This document shows positions 9,123 to 18,044 of a stretch of DNA of 64,000 nucleotides, one piece after another (positions within the stretch are counted from its first letter, which is position 1; each line of letters starts with the position of its first letter). A program made the translations under genes and the position numbers. This stretch comes from Shewanella sp. SR44-3 (GTDB lineage: Bacteria; Pseudomonadota; Gammaproteobacteria; Enterobacterales; Shewanellaceae), in the NCBI RefSeq assembly GCF_014163735.1, contig NZ_JACJDV010000007.1, positions 91,352 to 155,351 of the forward strand, read 5' to 3'. The notes beneath the pieces are model-generated. The model did not search any database. It had not been told where the DNA came from and was given only the letters and a program-made list of their open reading frames with translations.

Positions 9123-9123
9123 A

Positions 9124-9151
9124 AAAAGCCTCCAGCGGTGACTGGAGGCTT
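9124..9151 (-). terminator. Terminator copied with the FKBP 3' end
   Basis: A hairpin of AAAGCCTCCAG and CTGGAGGCTTT. It lies just past the stop of the outermost FKBP remnant and corresponds in position and partly in sequence to the hairpin after the intact FKBP gene. Confidence 0.6.
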
Positions 9152-9174
9152 TCATCTAATAATAGAGCAGACTC

Positions 9175-9360
9175 TTAGTTAATCTTAAGTAGCTCTACAT
9201 CAAAAATCAGCACTGAGCCGCCGGTAATTTTACCCATCGAGCGATTGCCATAGGCGAGGGTGCTTGGGATAAAGAAGCGCCCAGTTTTTCAGGAGAGTTG
9301 TCGCCAACACTCATGAGTTGCAGCCCTTAGATCCAACCTGCGATGACTTGGTTAACGTTT
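9175..9360 (-). pseudogene. Outer FKBP isomerase gene remnant
   Basis: On the minus strand this encodes the C-terminal end of the intact FKBP gene at 10885-11370, including YGNRS-like, [15 protein letters not shown] and stop. It shares with the second remnant a 14-base insertion that shifts the frame (the result reads [11 protein letters not shown] instead of SVGDKFRFFIPS). It also carries a stop in place of the TEG residues (GWI-stop-GLQL). Similarity to the intact gene is lost beyond about 9354. It is non-functional. It resembles the second remnant closely but is not identical to it, so the copying is not recent. Confidence 0.8.
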
Positions 9361-9386
9361 AATGTTTACGCTTCTATCATTGTTAA

Positions 9387-9634
9387 CTAGTTAATCTTAA
9401 GTAGCTCTACATCAAAAATCAGCACTGAGCCACCCTCAATTTTGCCCGTTGAGCGATTGCCATAGGCGAGTTGGCTTGGGATAAAGAAGCGCCCAGTTTT
9501 TCAGGAGAGTTGTCGCCTACACTCATGAGTTGTAGCCCTTCAGTCCAACCTTTGATCACTTGATTAAGAGGGAAGGCAATACTTTCGCCGCGATCCACTG
9601 AGCTGTCAAACACTGTGCCATCAACTAAAGTGCT
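9387..9634 (-). pseudogene. Inner FKBP isomerase gene remnant
   Basis: This is a second partial copy of the FKBP gene, covering roughly its last 85 codons. The first part reads [20 protein letters not shown] and matches the intact protein. The shared 14-base insertion then shifts the frame, and the original C-terminus ([18 protein letters not shown]) continues in another frame to a TAG at 9387-9389. Similarity ends near 9634, where the codons for GTLIDG break off. There is no start codon region, so it is a 5'-truncated, frameshifted pseudogene. Confidence 0.82.
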
Positions 9635-9693
9635 GTTGTAATAACAACTACAGTTTAATTTAACTGATTAGTTATTTGGTTATAAACAGTTTT

Positions 9694-10167
9694 TTAAAGG
9701 GCATGCCAGAATTGTTTTACAGTGGCTAATGCACTGTCTACTACATTAGACCATGCTTCTGGAGATGAAAAAATCCAAGCAAGGACAGCTACTACAGCAC
9801 CAGTATAAAAATTGCCTACAATTCCGGAGGTTCCACTATTATGCCATGAACATAAGCGTGAAAATTTTCCTTCAAACTTTGTTTTTTTAGCAAAATTAAT
9901 CATTTCTTGAGCTAACGATTGTTGGATTCTTTCAATTTCTTCATCAGCATTAGCTTGATACGCTATTGTTAAGAGACTGTCAGCTTGAGTTTTATATTTT
10001 TTAATTTCGTGTGGTTGTAATTTTAGCTTAACAAATTGTTCTGCGTCTTCACCTTTCAAAATCCATAAACGCTTTTCATGTTTATAAATGCAATACGCAA
10101 TCATGCCCGTAAAGTCATTTTGATTTTTTACAAGCTTTTCATATACCTGATTGTATTCCTTACTCAC
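9694..10167 (-). CDS. Hypothetical protein with C-terminal membrane segment
   Basis: A 157-residue protein. The N-terminal half (VSKEYNQVYEKLV, DFTGMIAYCIYKHEKRLWI) resembles small proteins I recall from gammaproteobacterial genomic islands, without an assigned role. A helical, charged middle is followed by a hydrophobic segment (GAVVAVLAWIFSS, about 118-135), which suggests membrane anchoring with the bulk in the cytoplasm. The GTG at 10165-10167 is preferred to the upstream ATGs because AAGAAGG lies six bases before it. It overlaps the end of the 62-codon gene by eight bases. It is the last of a three-gene accessory cassette. Confidence 0.6.
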   Translation of the reverse strand: MSKEYNQVYEKLVKNQNDFTGMIAYCIYKHEKRLWILKGEDAEQFVKLKLQPHEIKKYKTQADSLLTIAYQANADEEIERIQQSLAQEMINFAKKTKFEGKFSRLCSWHNSGTSGIVGNFYTGAVVAVLAWIFSSPEAWSNVVDSALATVKQFWHAL

Positions 10168-10348
10168 TGAATACCTTCTTAGAATGCTCTTGGTTGTATT
10201 CATTAACAGCAAATTTCATTAATTTATTATGCCGAGATGATGTAATGCGTCCTGTTACAGTCACTGCTAATGCTGAAGGCTCAAGGCATTTCTCAAGCCG
10301 TTCTTGAACTCTCTGTGCTCTACTCTTGCTTTTAAACATAGAAAACAT
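10160..10348 (-). CDS. Small basic hypothetical protein
   Basis: A 62-residue, Lys/Arg-rich protein (MFSMFKSKSRAQRVQERLEK...) that I do not recognise. Its ATG has AAAGGT eight bases upstream. Its end overlaps the next gene's GTG start by eight bases, so the two are likely translationally coupled. Size and charge would suit a nucleic-acid-binding or accessory peptide, but nothing in the sequence proves this. Confidence 0.5.
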   Translation of the reverse strand: MFSMFKSKSRAQRVQERLEKCLEPSALAVTVTGRITSSRHNKLMKFAVNEYNQEHSKKVFSE

Positions 10349-10359
10349 AGTCGTTACCT

Positions 10360-10698
10360 TTAGTCTCGTGTCATTCTGCTTGCATCATGTTGGCAAAATT
10401 GACATTGAAAATCATCTTCAATGTAACAACCCATAAGTGATTCTTCATCGACAAAACCATTTCCTGTGCATGTGTCTTCACCAAACACACCTTCACATGG
10501 AACACTAAAAATTGGCTTTATGCAGTGTTCATAAACGTATATTTGGCCGCCTTTCAGTTGCGATATATCACCACCATGTCCGAGTAAAAACTTAGCAACA
10601 CCTATTGCCGCATCTAAATTTGATCTGGATTGTGCAACTGCTTCGGCTAAATGCCTGTGTTCATTTTGAATTACAAATTCTAATATCTCTAAATCCAT
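10360..10698 (-). CDS. Cys-rich hypothetical protein
   Basis: A 112-residue acidic protein. The first half appears helical (MDLEILEFVIQNEHRHLAEA). The second half contains several cysteines, including a closing CQFCQHD motif that could hold a metal or disulfides. The ATG has GGAAGG seven bases upstream, a strong ribosome site. It is the promoter-proximal member of the cassette, 11 bases ahead of the 62-codon gene. No family is recognised. Confidence 0.55.
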   Translation of the reverse strand: MDLEILEFVIQNEHRHLAEAVAQSRSNLDAAIGVAKFLLGHGGDISQLKGGQIYVYEHCIKPIFSVPCEGVFGEDTCTGNGFVDEESLMGCYIEDDFQCQFCQHDASRMTRD

Positions 10699-10847
10699 GA
10701 TGTATACCTTCCCTTGTGTTTTAGTGAGTATAACTGTGTGATAAGTAAACTGAAATGTTTTTTAGAGTGTAAGTTGCGATTAGCTAGCGGCTTATAGCTG
10801 TTAGAAAGGATGTCGAAATTTGTTAACAACTGTTTGGACTTATAAGC

Positions 10848-10868
10848 CTCCAAAAATGGAGGCTTTCA
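10848..10868 (-). terminator. Terminator after intact FKBP gene
   Basis: CCTCCA and TGGAGG flank a short A-rich loop, with GAAAG/CTTTC flanks. It stands 17 bases past the FKBP stop and is the parental form of the copied hairpin at 9124-9151. Confidence 0.6.
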
Positions 10869-10884
10869 TCTATAAAACAGACAT

Positions 10885-11370
10885 TTAGTTGATCTTAAGT
10901 AGTTCTACATCAAATATCAACACTGAACCGCCTGAGATTTTACCGGTTGAACGATTACCGTAGGCAAGTTGGCTTGGAATAAAGAAGCGGAATTTGTCAC
11001 CTACACTCATCAATTGCAGCCCTTCAGTCCAACCTTTGATCACTTGGTTTAGTGGGAAGGCAATACTTTCACCGCGCTCCACTGAACTGTCAAACACAGT
11101 GCCATCAATCAAGGTGCCGTGATAATGCACTGTGACGGTATCGCTGGCTTTAGGCTTGATAGCCTCTTGGGTGTCAGCAGTGTCGGCCTGGGTGAGTACC
11201 ATAAACTGCAGCCCAGAAAGGGTTGTGAATACCCCTTCTTTATTGGCATTGTCGGCGAGAAAGACTTTACCCGCTTCTATGTTAGCGGCGGCGAGCTTTT
11301 GATTATTGGCATTGCTGTAAAAATAAAAAATCACGCAGGCAATCACTATTGCGGCGAGTAATACTTTCAT
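10885..11370 (-). CDS. FKBP-type peptidyl-prolyl isomerase, membrane-anchored
   Basis: A 161-residue protein that should catalyse cis-trans isomerisation of Xaa-Pro bonds. Residues 3-18 form a hydrophobic N-terminal anchor, so the FKBP domain (about 75-161) faces the periplasm. Conserved parts include [18 protein letters not shown], the [12 protein letters not shown] segment, and the FIPSQLAYG loop. The catalytic pocket appears intact. It is the functional member of a three-copy array; two decayed copies lie downstream on the same strand, with a three-gene cassette in between. The ATG has a GAGGTCC site. Confidence 0.87.
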   Translation of the reverse strand: MKVLLAAIVIACVIFYFYSNANNQKLAAANIEAGKVFLADNANKEGVFTTLSGLQFMVLTQADTADTQEAIKPKASDTVTVHYHGTLIDGTVFDSSVERGESIAFPLNQVIKGWTEGLQLMSVGDKFRFFIPSQLAYGNRSTGKISGGSVLIFDVELLKIN

Positions 11371-11523
11371 TTGGACCTCATTGGGATGGTAGATGTTGTA
11401 TTCATTAAAGGATGTTAACGCTTGCTGGCATGTTACCCATAGTTGCTCAGCGGGTAAAGTGCTGCTGGTTTTTATGGGGTTGCGCGACTCGATGACGTTA
11501 TTCTCTTAACTTATTCCCTCAAC

Positions 11524-12186
11524 TCATTCTCGTAAGAATTCGGCGTGGATCTCAAGTTGAACGTCATTGCCGACGATGGGGATGTAACTTGCCATATCAA
11601 AGTCGGCGCGTTTGATGCTGCCATAAGCACTAAAGCCTAAGGTGTATTTACCCGTCATCCAATTATCGGCGCCGCCATGAAAGCGGGCGTTAAAGCTGAC
11701 TGGCCTCGTTATGCCATGCAGGGTGAGCTTGCCATGAAACACAAACTCCCCATTATCACTGGCGCTTACCGACTCGCTGATAAAATAGGCTTTAGGAAAT
11801 TGCTCACTGTCAAACCAAGTGCTGTTTTGCAGGGTTTGCTCAAGTTTTAGGTTATTCACATCGATGGAGGCTATGTCCACTTCGGCTTCAAGTTTGGCGG
11901 CCGCCATATTATCGGGCGTGAAGTCTAAATTGGCGTTTAATTGATTAAAGCGCCCAACATAAGTCGACAAACCTAAATGTTCGATTTTAAATACTAATGA
12001 AGCATGATTTGGGTCAAGCTTATATTGCCCAGGCTTAAGCGCTGCAAGCTCTGGGGTAACTTTGGGAGCAATTAAGCTGATGCAGCCACTTAGGGGCAAA
12101 ATTAAGGGCAAACACAACAGCAAAGGCCAACAGAGTTTGCCGCCGCCCAGTCGCGATGACATGCTAGCTAGTAATTTGATAAACAT
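11524..12186 (-). CDS. YceI-family lipoprotein
   Basis: A 220-residue protein with a lipoprotein signal: a hydrophobic stretch ending PLSGC, with Cys34 as the lipidation site. The YceI lipocalin-like barrel follows (GQYKLDPNHASLVFKIEHLG, VEVDIAS-like strand, NSTWFDSEQFPKAYF, LTLHGITRPVSF). Family members bind isoprenoid or other amphiphilic ligands. Anchorage in the outer membrane is inferred, since the +2 residue is Ile rather than Asp. It is a single gene between the FKBP array and a divergent helicase. Confidence 0.85.
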   Translation of the reverse strand: MFIKLLASMSSRLGGGKLCWPLLLCLPLILPLSGCISLIAPKVTPELAALKPGQYKLDPNHASLVFKIEHLGLSTYVGRFNQLNANLDFTPDNMAAAKLEAEVDIASIDVNNLKLEQTLQNSTWFDSEQFPKAYFISESVSASDNGEFVFHGKLTLHGITRPVSFNARFHGGADNWMTGKYTLGFSAYGSIKRADFDMASYIPIVGNDVQLEIHAEFLRE

Positions 12187-12338
12187 AGATAAGTTCCAGT
12201 AATGCTGATAACCAATAAGACAATTGCTAGCATAAAGTAAAACTTAGTGTCTGTCGCTGACTTAAGTCCTGCTATAATCGCCGCTGCAGCGCACTTTTGC
12301 CCTATTTATTTCGTTTATTTCAATAATTGAGACCCAAC

Positions 12339-13700
12339 ATGCCTTTTTCAACACTTGGATTGAGCCAACCCATTTTATTAGCCTTAGATGAGTTAGGTTA
12401 TCAAACGCCGACTCCTATTCAGGAAAAGGCCATTCCGGTGATCTTAAAAGGCCACAACCTAATTGCCGCAGCGCAAACCGGCACAGGTAAAACGGCAAGT
12501 TTTGTGCTGCCTTTGCTTGAGCTGATAAATAGCACCAGCCTAGATAACACTGTCAAAGTACGGCCTAAGCGTATTCGGGCGCTTATTTTAACCCCAACCC
12601 GCGAGCTTGCAGTGCAGGTTGCTGATAATATTGAAAAGTACAGTAAACACCTTTCCCTAACATCCCTTGCTATCTATGGTGGCGTAGATGCTGCGCCCCA
12701 TAAACAGCGTTTAATCGATGGGGTAGATATACTGGTGGCAACGCCAGGGCGTTTGCTGGACATGTATACCCAAAGGGCAGTGCATTTTGATGAGCTGACT
12801 CACCTTGTGTTAGATGAAGCCGACAGAATGCTCGACATGGGCTTTATTGAAGACATCAATAAAATCATCGATAAATTGCCTCAAGAAAGGCAAAACCTGC
12901 TGTTTTCAGCCACCTTGTCACCTCAGGTGCGTTTTCTTGCTAAAACTGCGGTTCAGCATGCCAAAGAAATCTCTATTTCGGCCAAGGTAGGCAAGCCTAA
13001 GATTGAGCAGTGGCTCACGGCGGTAGATAAAGACAAGAAGTCGGCGCTAATCAGCCAACTTATCAAAGAAAATGATTGGCCACAGGCACTGATATTTATC
13101 GAAACCAAACATGGTGCAGCCAAGCTTGTAAGCCAACTTGAAAAGCGTGATATTCAAGCTGAAGCCATCCACAGTGGCCGCAGCCAAGCCTCTCGTGAGC
13201 AAGTGTTAGCCGACTTTAAAAGCGGCAAAGTGCGATATCTTGTGGCGACAGGTATCGCCTCTCGCGGTTTAGATATTGATGATTTAGCTAGGGTGGTCAA
13301 TTACGATTTGCCCTTCCCGCCAGAAGATTATGTTCACCGCATTGGCCGAACCGGTCGTGCAGGTGCCCAGGGTGAAGCTATTAGCTTTGTCTCTAGAGAT
13401 GATTTTAAAAATCTTTGCGCCATTGAGCGTTTATTGGGTCATGAGATAGAGCGCAGAGTCATCGCAGGTTTTGAGCCGAGCAAGCCACTGCCAACATCAG
13501 ATTTAAGTTTCGTGCCCGCTCAAAAACGTGATGGCTATCAGGAGCGCACGAGCGAGCGACACACGACTAAAGCTCGCACGCCAGTGAAAAACAAAGCGCC
13601 AAGACGCTCAAACTCAGGTGCATTCTCAAGCGCCGCGAGTAATAAGCCCGTCAATCAAGATATTTGGGGTACAAGAAAAAACAACCAAGATAAAGGCTAA
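12339..13700 (+). CDS. DEAD-box RNA helicase, RhlE type
   Basis: A 453-residue RNA helicase. Visible motifs are TPIQEKAIP (Q motif), AQTGTGKT (45-52), [26 protein letters not shown] (DEAD near 165), SAT and [10 protein letters not shown]. The C-terminal tail (from about 385) is basic and Ser/Arg/Lys-rich. The ATG at 12339 is chosen; an upstream TTG frame start at 12327 has no better ribosome site. Sequence and layout are close to the other two RhlE-like genes here, so they are paralogues. Confidence 0.88.
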   Translation: MPFSTLGLSQPILLALDELGYQTPTPIQEKAIPVILKGHNLIAAAQTGTGKTASFVLPLLELINSTSLDNTVKVRPKRIRALILTPTRELAVQVADNIEKYSKHLSLTSLAIYGGVDAAPHKQRLIDGVDILVATPGRLLDMYTQRAVHFDELTHLVLDEADRMLDMGFIEDINKIIDKLPQERQNLLFSATLSPQVRFLAKTAVQHAKEISISAKVGKPKIEQWLTAVDKDKKSALISQLIKENDWPQALIFIETKHGAAKLVSQLEKRDIQAEAIHSGRSQASREQVLADFKSGKVRYLVATGIASRGLDIDDLARVVNYDLPFPPEDYVHRIGRTGRAGAQGEAISFVSRDDFKNLCAIERLLGHEIERRVIAGFEPSKPLPTSDLSFVPAQKRDGYQERTSERHTTKARTPVKNKAPRRSNSGAFSSAASNKPVNQDIWGTRKNNQDKG

Positions 13701-13744
13701 TGGGGATATGCACACATTGCCTTTATGGAAACATCATTGAATAC

Positions 13745-13775
13745 AATAAGGCCTAGCTCAATGCTAGGCCTTATT
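13745..13775. terminator. Bidirectional terminator between helicase and lnt
   Basis: A 13-bp perfect stem, AATAAGGCCTAGC / GCTAGGCCTTATT, with a 5-base loop. It lies between converging genes and can serve both. Confidence 0.85.
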
Positions 13776-13807
13776 ACTGAGATCATCGACGACTGCACAG
13801 GTTCCAA

Positions 13808-15433
13808 TCACAGGGGAGTCGTGACTATTGACTGCTGGCGGCGAATTAGCGCGGCCGCGAAAACGAGTAAGCCGCACAGCCACAGTAATGGAGCTTGGCC
13901 GATACGCTGGAACCAAGTTTGCCCTGTGACCAAGACGACTTCAGCCCGTAATACTCCAGTTTCAAATTGTGGCAGTTTGGCTTGGATAACTCCGTGGTGA
14001 TCGACCACGGCGGTAACGCCATTGTTGGTGCCGCGAAGCAGCGGTCTGCCCATTTCTATGGCGCGCATCTGGGCAATTTCCATGTGTTGCAACGGCCCAT
14101 TGGAACTGCCAAACCAGGCATCGTTGGACACAGTCAACAGCATGTCAGTATCATCATTGACGTTGGCGCGTACCTGTTCGGGGAAGACGATTTCATAGCA
14201 AATTGCCGGGCTAATTTGATAACCCACAGCATTTAAATTGGGCTGTAAATAATTGCCGCGGGTAAAAGAAGACATGGGCAAATTGAACAGCGGCGCGATT
14301 GGGCGCAGTAAATCACCGAAGGGCACAAATTCGCCTATGGGCAGTAAATGATGCTTTCTAAATTCATTCCTACCTTTGGTTGCATCAGTTTCAGCATTGG
14401 CATCAGCGAAATGCCTTGCGACCAAGTAGTCACCACTATCTTGCTGTTTAGCGTTGCTGTTTCCTAGTACTATCAGTGAGTTATAAAACTCATCTTGCCT
14501 GTGGCTGATAATGCCAGTAATGATGGCGCTGTCATTGAGGTTGGCCACTTTATTGGCATTAGCCAGAAAATCCCCCACCATGGATTCAGGTGCTGGAATA
14601 GCCGCTTCAGGCCAAATAATAATATCAGCATCAAAATTGTTACGGGTCAAATCCATGTATTTAAGCATGGTGGGCCACAATGCATCAGGTTGCCATTTCA
14701 TGCTCTGGGCAATATTACCTTGCACTAGGGCGACCTTAACGGTTTCACCGCTGGGAGTGACTTGCTCAAGCTTTGGGGTAAGCCAAGTGCAAACTGCCAA
14801 CACTGCCAGAATCATAATGCTGGGTGATAAGTGGCTTAACGATTTAGGTCGAGCGCAAGCATAAGCAAGGCTTGCGGCAACCAGCGCAATCACAAAGCTT
14901 AAGCCCAAAGCGCCAATCACACTGGCAAGGGCGCTCAATGGCCCTTGAGTTTGGCTGTAACCTGCCCATAGCCAAGGAAACCCAGTCATCACCCAGCCAC
15001 GTAGCCACTCTGTGAGCACCCATAGCGCGGGAAATAACGCGAGGTTACTCAGTTTGCCAATGCGGGTGTTTTTGTGATTCGTAAGCCTTGCCATGAGGTA
15101 ACCGGCAAGGGCGGGATAAAGCGCCAAATATAAAGCCAGCAATGCCATTAAACTCATGGACACGATAAGCGGCATACCGCCGAAGGTATCTATGCTGACA
15201 TGCACCCAGCTAATGCCAAATACAAAACTGCCAAAGCCGAAACTGAGCCAATGGTTAAAGGCTTGCTTGGGGCTTAAGTTTTTAGCCAATAACAGGCTTA
15301 GACCTAAAGCGAGAGGGTAGATAATCCAGATGCCGTAAGGGGCGAAAGATAAGGCTGTGCTGGCACCGGCTGCAAAAGCCGATACCAGTCTTAGCAGGCT
15401 CTTGTTAGAGCCTAAAGTTGAGAGTGTTTGCAC
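13808..15433 (-). CDS. lnt: Apolipoprotein N-acyltransferase
   Basis: A 541-residue inner-membrane enzyme that adds the third acyl chain to the N-terminal Cys of lipoproteins. About six to eight N-terminal helices (10-215) precede a nitrilase-like domain. The catalytic triad is visible: Glu in IIWPEAAIP, Lys in RKHHLLPIGEF, and Cys in SPAICYEIVFPE. A closing helix near 515 completes the enzyme. The GTG start at 15431-15433 lies three bases after the corC stop, so it is the last gene of the phoH-ybeY-corC-lnt operon, in the order known from E. coli. Confidence 0.93.
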   Translation of the reverse strand: MQTLSTLGSNKSLLRLVSAFAAGASTALSFAPYGIWIIYPLALGLSLLLAKNLSPKQAFNHWLSFGFGSFVFGISWVHVSIDTFGGMPLIVSMSLMALLALYLALYPALAGYLMARLTNHKNTRIGKLSNLALFPALWVLTEWLRGWVMTGFPWLWAGYSQTQGPLSALASVIGALGLSFVIALVAASLAYACARPKSLSHLSPSIMILAVLAVCTWLTPKLEQVTPSGETVKVALVQGNIAQSMKWQPDALWPTMLKYMDLTRNNFDADIIIWPEAAIPAPESMVGDFLANANKVANLNDSAIITGIISHRQDEFYNSLIVLGNSNAKQQDSGDYLVARHFADANAETDATKGRNEFRKHHLLPIGEFVPFGDLLRPIAPLFNLPMSSFTRGNYLQPNLNAVGYQISPAICYEIVFPEQVRANVNDDTDMLLTVSNDAWFGSSNGPLQHMEIAQMRAIEMGRPLLRGTNNGVTAVVDHHGVIQAKLPQFETGVLRAEVVLVTGQTWFQRIGQAPLLWLCGLLVFAAALIRRQQSIVTTPL

Positions 15434-15436
15434 AGA

Positions 15437-16315
15437 TTAATTATCGAGTTCTTCATTAATATTGGGATCGGGCAGTTTAACCCTAAGCTGGATCAAACGG
15501 CGATTATCAGCATTGGTGACTTTAAATTCTATGTCGTCAATGACAATGATTTCATTGCGCTCTGGCAGATGGCCAAAGGCGTGAGAAATAAAGCCACCGA
15601 CGGTATCAAATTCTTCATCGCTAAATTTAGTGCCACAGGCATCATTGAAATCATCAATGGGGGTCAAGGCTTTGACCATAAACACTGTGTTGCTGATTTT
15701 TTTGATTTCGGTGTCTTCAGCTGAGCTGTGATCAAATTCATCTTCAATTTCACCAACGATTTCTTCAAGAATATCTTCGATGGTCACAAGACCTGATACA
15801 CCGCCGTATTCATCGACAACGATGGCCATGTGATAACGCTGAGAGCGGAATTCTTTTAGTAGTACATCAACACGCTTGCTTTCGGGGACAACCACAGCAG
15901 GGCGGATCACTTTCTCAATAGAGAAGTCTTCGCCGGCATGATTAAAACCGTATTTAATCAAATCTTTAGCAAGCAATATGCCTTCGATATGATCTTTGTC
16001 TTCATTAACAACGGGAAAGCGGGAATGGGCAGAGTTGATAACAATGTCGAGTAATTCTTCGACGCTGCTGTTGATTTGTATAGTCACAATTTGCGAGCGG
16101 GGGATCATGATATCCCGAACCCTAAGATCTGATACTTCTAACACGCCTTTGATCATTTCTCGGGTGTCTTCTGTGATGAGATCGCGCATTTCAGCACCAT
16201 CGATCACGTCGACTAAATCTTCACGGTTTTGAGGTTCGCCTTGAAATAACTGACCAACACGTTCGAACCAGTTTTTCTTGTAGGCGCTTGTACTCGGGGG
16301 GTTGTCATCGCTCAT
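15437..16315 (-). CDS. corC: CorC-type CBS-domain protein
   Basis: A 292-residue cytoplasmic protein with two CBS domains (about 65-190, including RDIMIPRSQIVTI and VDEYGGVSGLVTIEDILEEIVGEIEDE). A CorC/HlyC C-terminal domain (about 205-285) is linked to magnesium/cobalt efflux. It lacks the membrane domain of the longer family members, as E. coli CorC does. It lies between ybeY and lnt in a conserved operon, with a 45-base gap after ybeY. Confidence 0.92.
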   Translation of the reverse strand: MSDDNPPSTSAYKKNWFERVGQLFQGEPQNREDLVDVIDGAEMRDLITEDTREMIKGVLEVSDLRVRDIMIPRSQIVTIQINSSVEELLDIVINSAHSRFPVVNEDKDHIEGILLAKDLIKYGFNHAGEDFSIEKVIRPAVVVPESKRVDVLLKEFRSQRYHMAIVVDEYGGVSGLVTIEDILEEIVGEIEDEFDHSSAEDTEIKKISNTVFMVKALTPIDDFNDACGTKFSDEEFDTVGGFISHAFGHLPERNEIIVIDDIEFKVTNADNRRLIQLRVKLPDPNINEELDN

Positions 16316-16360
16316 AGTAATTTTCTAAACCTGTGTTGCCTAAGGCAAAACATTGTTTAT

Positions 16361-16822
16361 TTATGCTTCCTTATAGGGATTTGAAAAACCTAAGCCTTCA
16401 ATGAGTTGAGTCTCTAATGACTCCATTTCTTCGGCTTCTTGGTCGATAATATGGTCATAGCCCAGCAAATGCAAGCAGCCGTGAATAACCATATGGGCCC
16501 AATGGGCTTGAAGAGGTTTATTTTGCTCAAGTGCCTCTTGTTCTACCACGGCAACACAGATCACCAGATCCCCTAGCAGTGGCAGTTCCATGCCTGGCGG
16601 CGCCTCAAAAGGGAAGGACAACACATTGGTGGGTTTGTCCTTACCGCGGTAGCCAAGATTTAATGCTTGGCTCTCGGCGATTTCTACCAAGCGTATGGTG
16701 AGTTCGGCGGTGTCTAAGGTATTGCCCAGCGCCGTTCTCACCCAAGTGTCAAAATCAGCTTGGCTTGGCAGTTGATTATTTTCTACTGCAATTTGTAAAT
16801 CAAGGTTCAGATCAAGACTCAT
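16361..16822 (-). CDS. ybeY: Endoribonuclease YbeY
   Basis: A 153-residue zinc-dependent endoribonuclease that acts in 16S rRNA 3' maturation and ribosome quality control. The zinc motif [11 protein letters not shown] (three His) is intact near residue 115. The frame extends upstream to 17014, but those codons lie in the phoH gene. The ATG at 16820-16822 gives the family N-terminus and an 11-base overlap with the phoH end, consistent with coupling. Confidence 0.93.
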   Translation of the reverse strand: MSLDLNLDLQIAVENNQLPSQADFDTWVRTALGNTLDTAELTIRLVEIAESQALNLGYRGKDKPTNVLSFPFEAPPGMELPLLGDLVICVAVVEQEALEQNKPLQAHWAHMVIHGCLHLLGYDHIIDQEAEEMESLETQLIEGLGFSNPYKEA

Positions 16823-17885
16823 TATTTGGGCTTTCCTGAGGAGTTTGGGCTTGCAACCTTTGTTGCTGAAATTTGTAATTGGCTTCTTTTTCCGCTTTGA
16901 TGACTTGCTCTTGATGTTCAAACGCCTCGTAGGCTTCGACAATTTTAGCAACGATAGGGTGACGGACAACATCTTGGGCAACGAAGAAGTTAAAGCTGAT
17001 GTCGGGCACTTCACTCAAGACTTCAATGGCGTGTCTTAGGCCAGATTTTTGGCTGCGAGGCAAGTCAATTTGGGTGATGTCGCCGGTGATCACAGTGCGA
17101 GAGTTAAAGCCGATGCGAGTTAAAAACATCTTCATCTGCTCAACTGTGGTGTTTTGGCTTTCATCAAGAATAATAAAGGCATCGTTTAAGGTGCGGCCAC
17201 GCATGTAGGCCAATGGCGCCACTTCAATCACCCCGCGCTCGATAAGTTTCTCGACCTTTTCAAAGCCCATCATCTCAAACAGCGCATCGTAAAGTGGACG
17301 CAGATAGGGGTCGACCTTCTGGCTTAAATCCCCTGGCAGGAAGCCGAGCTTTTCACCGGCTTCAACCGCAGGGCGGGTGAGCAAAATTCGGCGTACTTCT
17401 TGGCGCTCATAGGCATCCACGGCGGCTGCAACCGCAAGGTAGGTTTTACCCGTACCGGCAGGGCCAATGCCAAAGCTAATGTCATGGCGGCTGATGTTGT
17501 GCATATACAGGCTTTGATTGGGGGTGCGCGGCTTTATCACCCCGCGTTTAGTCTTAATGTGTAAGCCTAAGTCATCGATGCTGCTGTCTGCTTCTAATGC
17601 AACCGCTTCTTGAATGGCTAAATGCACCATCTCAGGGGCTAAGTCAGGGGTGCTGCCTTTAACCGTCTGAGTTTCGATATACAATTGCTTTAGTAAATTG
17701 TTGCTGCTGAGGGCGTTTCTAGGCAGTCCAACAATAGTAAAGTGATTGTTTTTATGTATGATTTCAACACCTAGGCGGCGTTCAATCTGCTTGATATTAT
17801 CATCAAATGGGCCACATAAAGAGGCGAGGCGGCGGGTATCAGAAGGTTCAAGATACAGGTTCATCGTGGTGACTTTGGTGGACAA
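16812..17885 (-). CDS. ybeZ: PhoH-family ATPase (YbeZ)
   Basis: A 357-residue PhoH-like ATPase that partners YbeY in RNA metabolism. Walker A is GPAGTGKT near residue 140 and Walker B is [10 protein letters not shown] near 240. The protein is cytoplasmic. The start is TTG at 17883-17885, chosen because AGGAG stands six bases ahead; the first ATG is seven codons further in. It is the first gene of the ybeZ-ybeY-corC-lnt operon, separated from miaB by a hairpin. Confidence 0.9.
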   Translation of the reverse strand: MSTKVTTMNLYLEPSDTRRLASLCGPFDDNIKQIERRLGVEIIHKNNHFTIVGLPRNALSSNNLLKQLYIETQTVKGSTPDLAPEMVHLAIQEAVALEADSSIDDLGLHIKTKRGVIKPRTPNQSLYMHNISRHDISFGIGPAGTGKTYLAVAAAVDAYERQEVRRILLTRPAVEAGEKLGFLPGDLSQKVDPYLRPLYDALFEMMGFEKVEKLIERGVIEVAPLAYMRGRTLNDAFIILDESQNTTVEQMKMFLTRIGFNSRTVITGDITQIDLPRSQKSGLRHAIEVLSEVPDISFNFFVAQDVVRHPIVAKIVEAYEAFEHQEQVIKAEKEANYKFQQQRLQAQTPQESPNNES

Positions 17886-17984
17886 ATAAGGCTCCTAAAC
17901 GGGTTTAATTAGCAATTAAAAACAGTGTACGTTCGTCTACTGGGAATTACCAGTGCCCTAAGTGCATACCAGCGTGTAAAAGAA

Positions 17985-18003
17985 AAGGCGACAACGCCGC
18001 CTT
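17985..18003 (-). terminator. Hairpin between miaB and ybeZ
   Basis: Minus strand AAGGCG and CGCCTT pair across a 7-base loop, followed by TTCTTTT. It may end or attenuate miaB transcription before the ybeZ operon. Confidence 0.6.
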
Positions 18004-18044
18004 CACATTAAACCGCTCCGCTTTGGCTCAAGAGGCCAATAACC

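Noticed and set aside
9120..10880. Integron cassette array
   Set aside because: No attC-type recombination sites or integrase gene were seen; the repeated parts are FKBP gene fragments.
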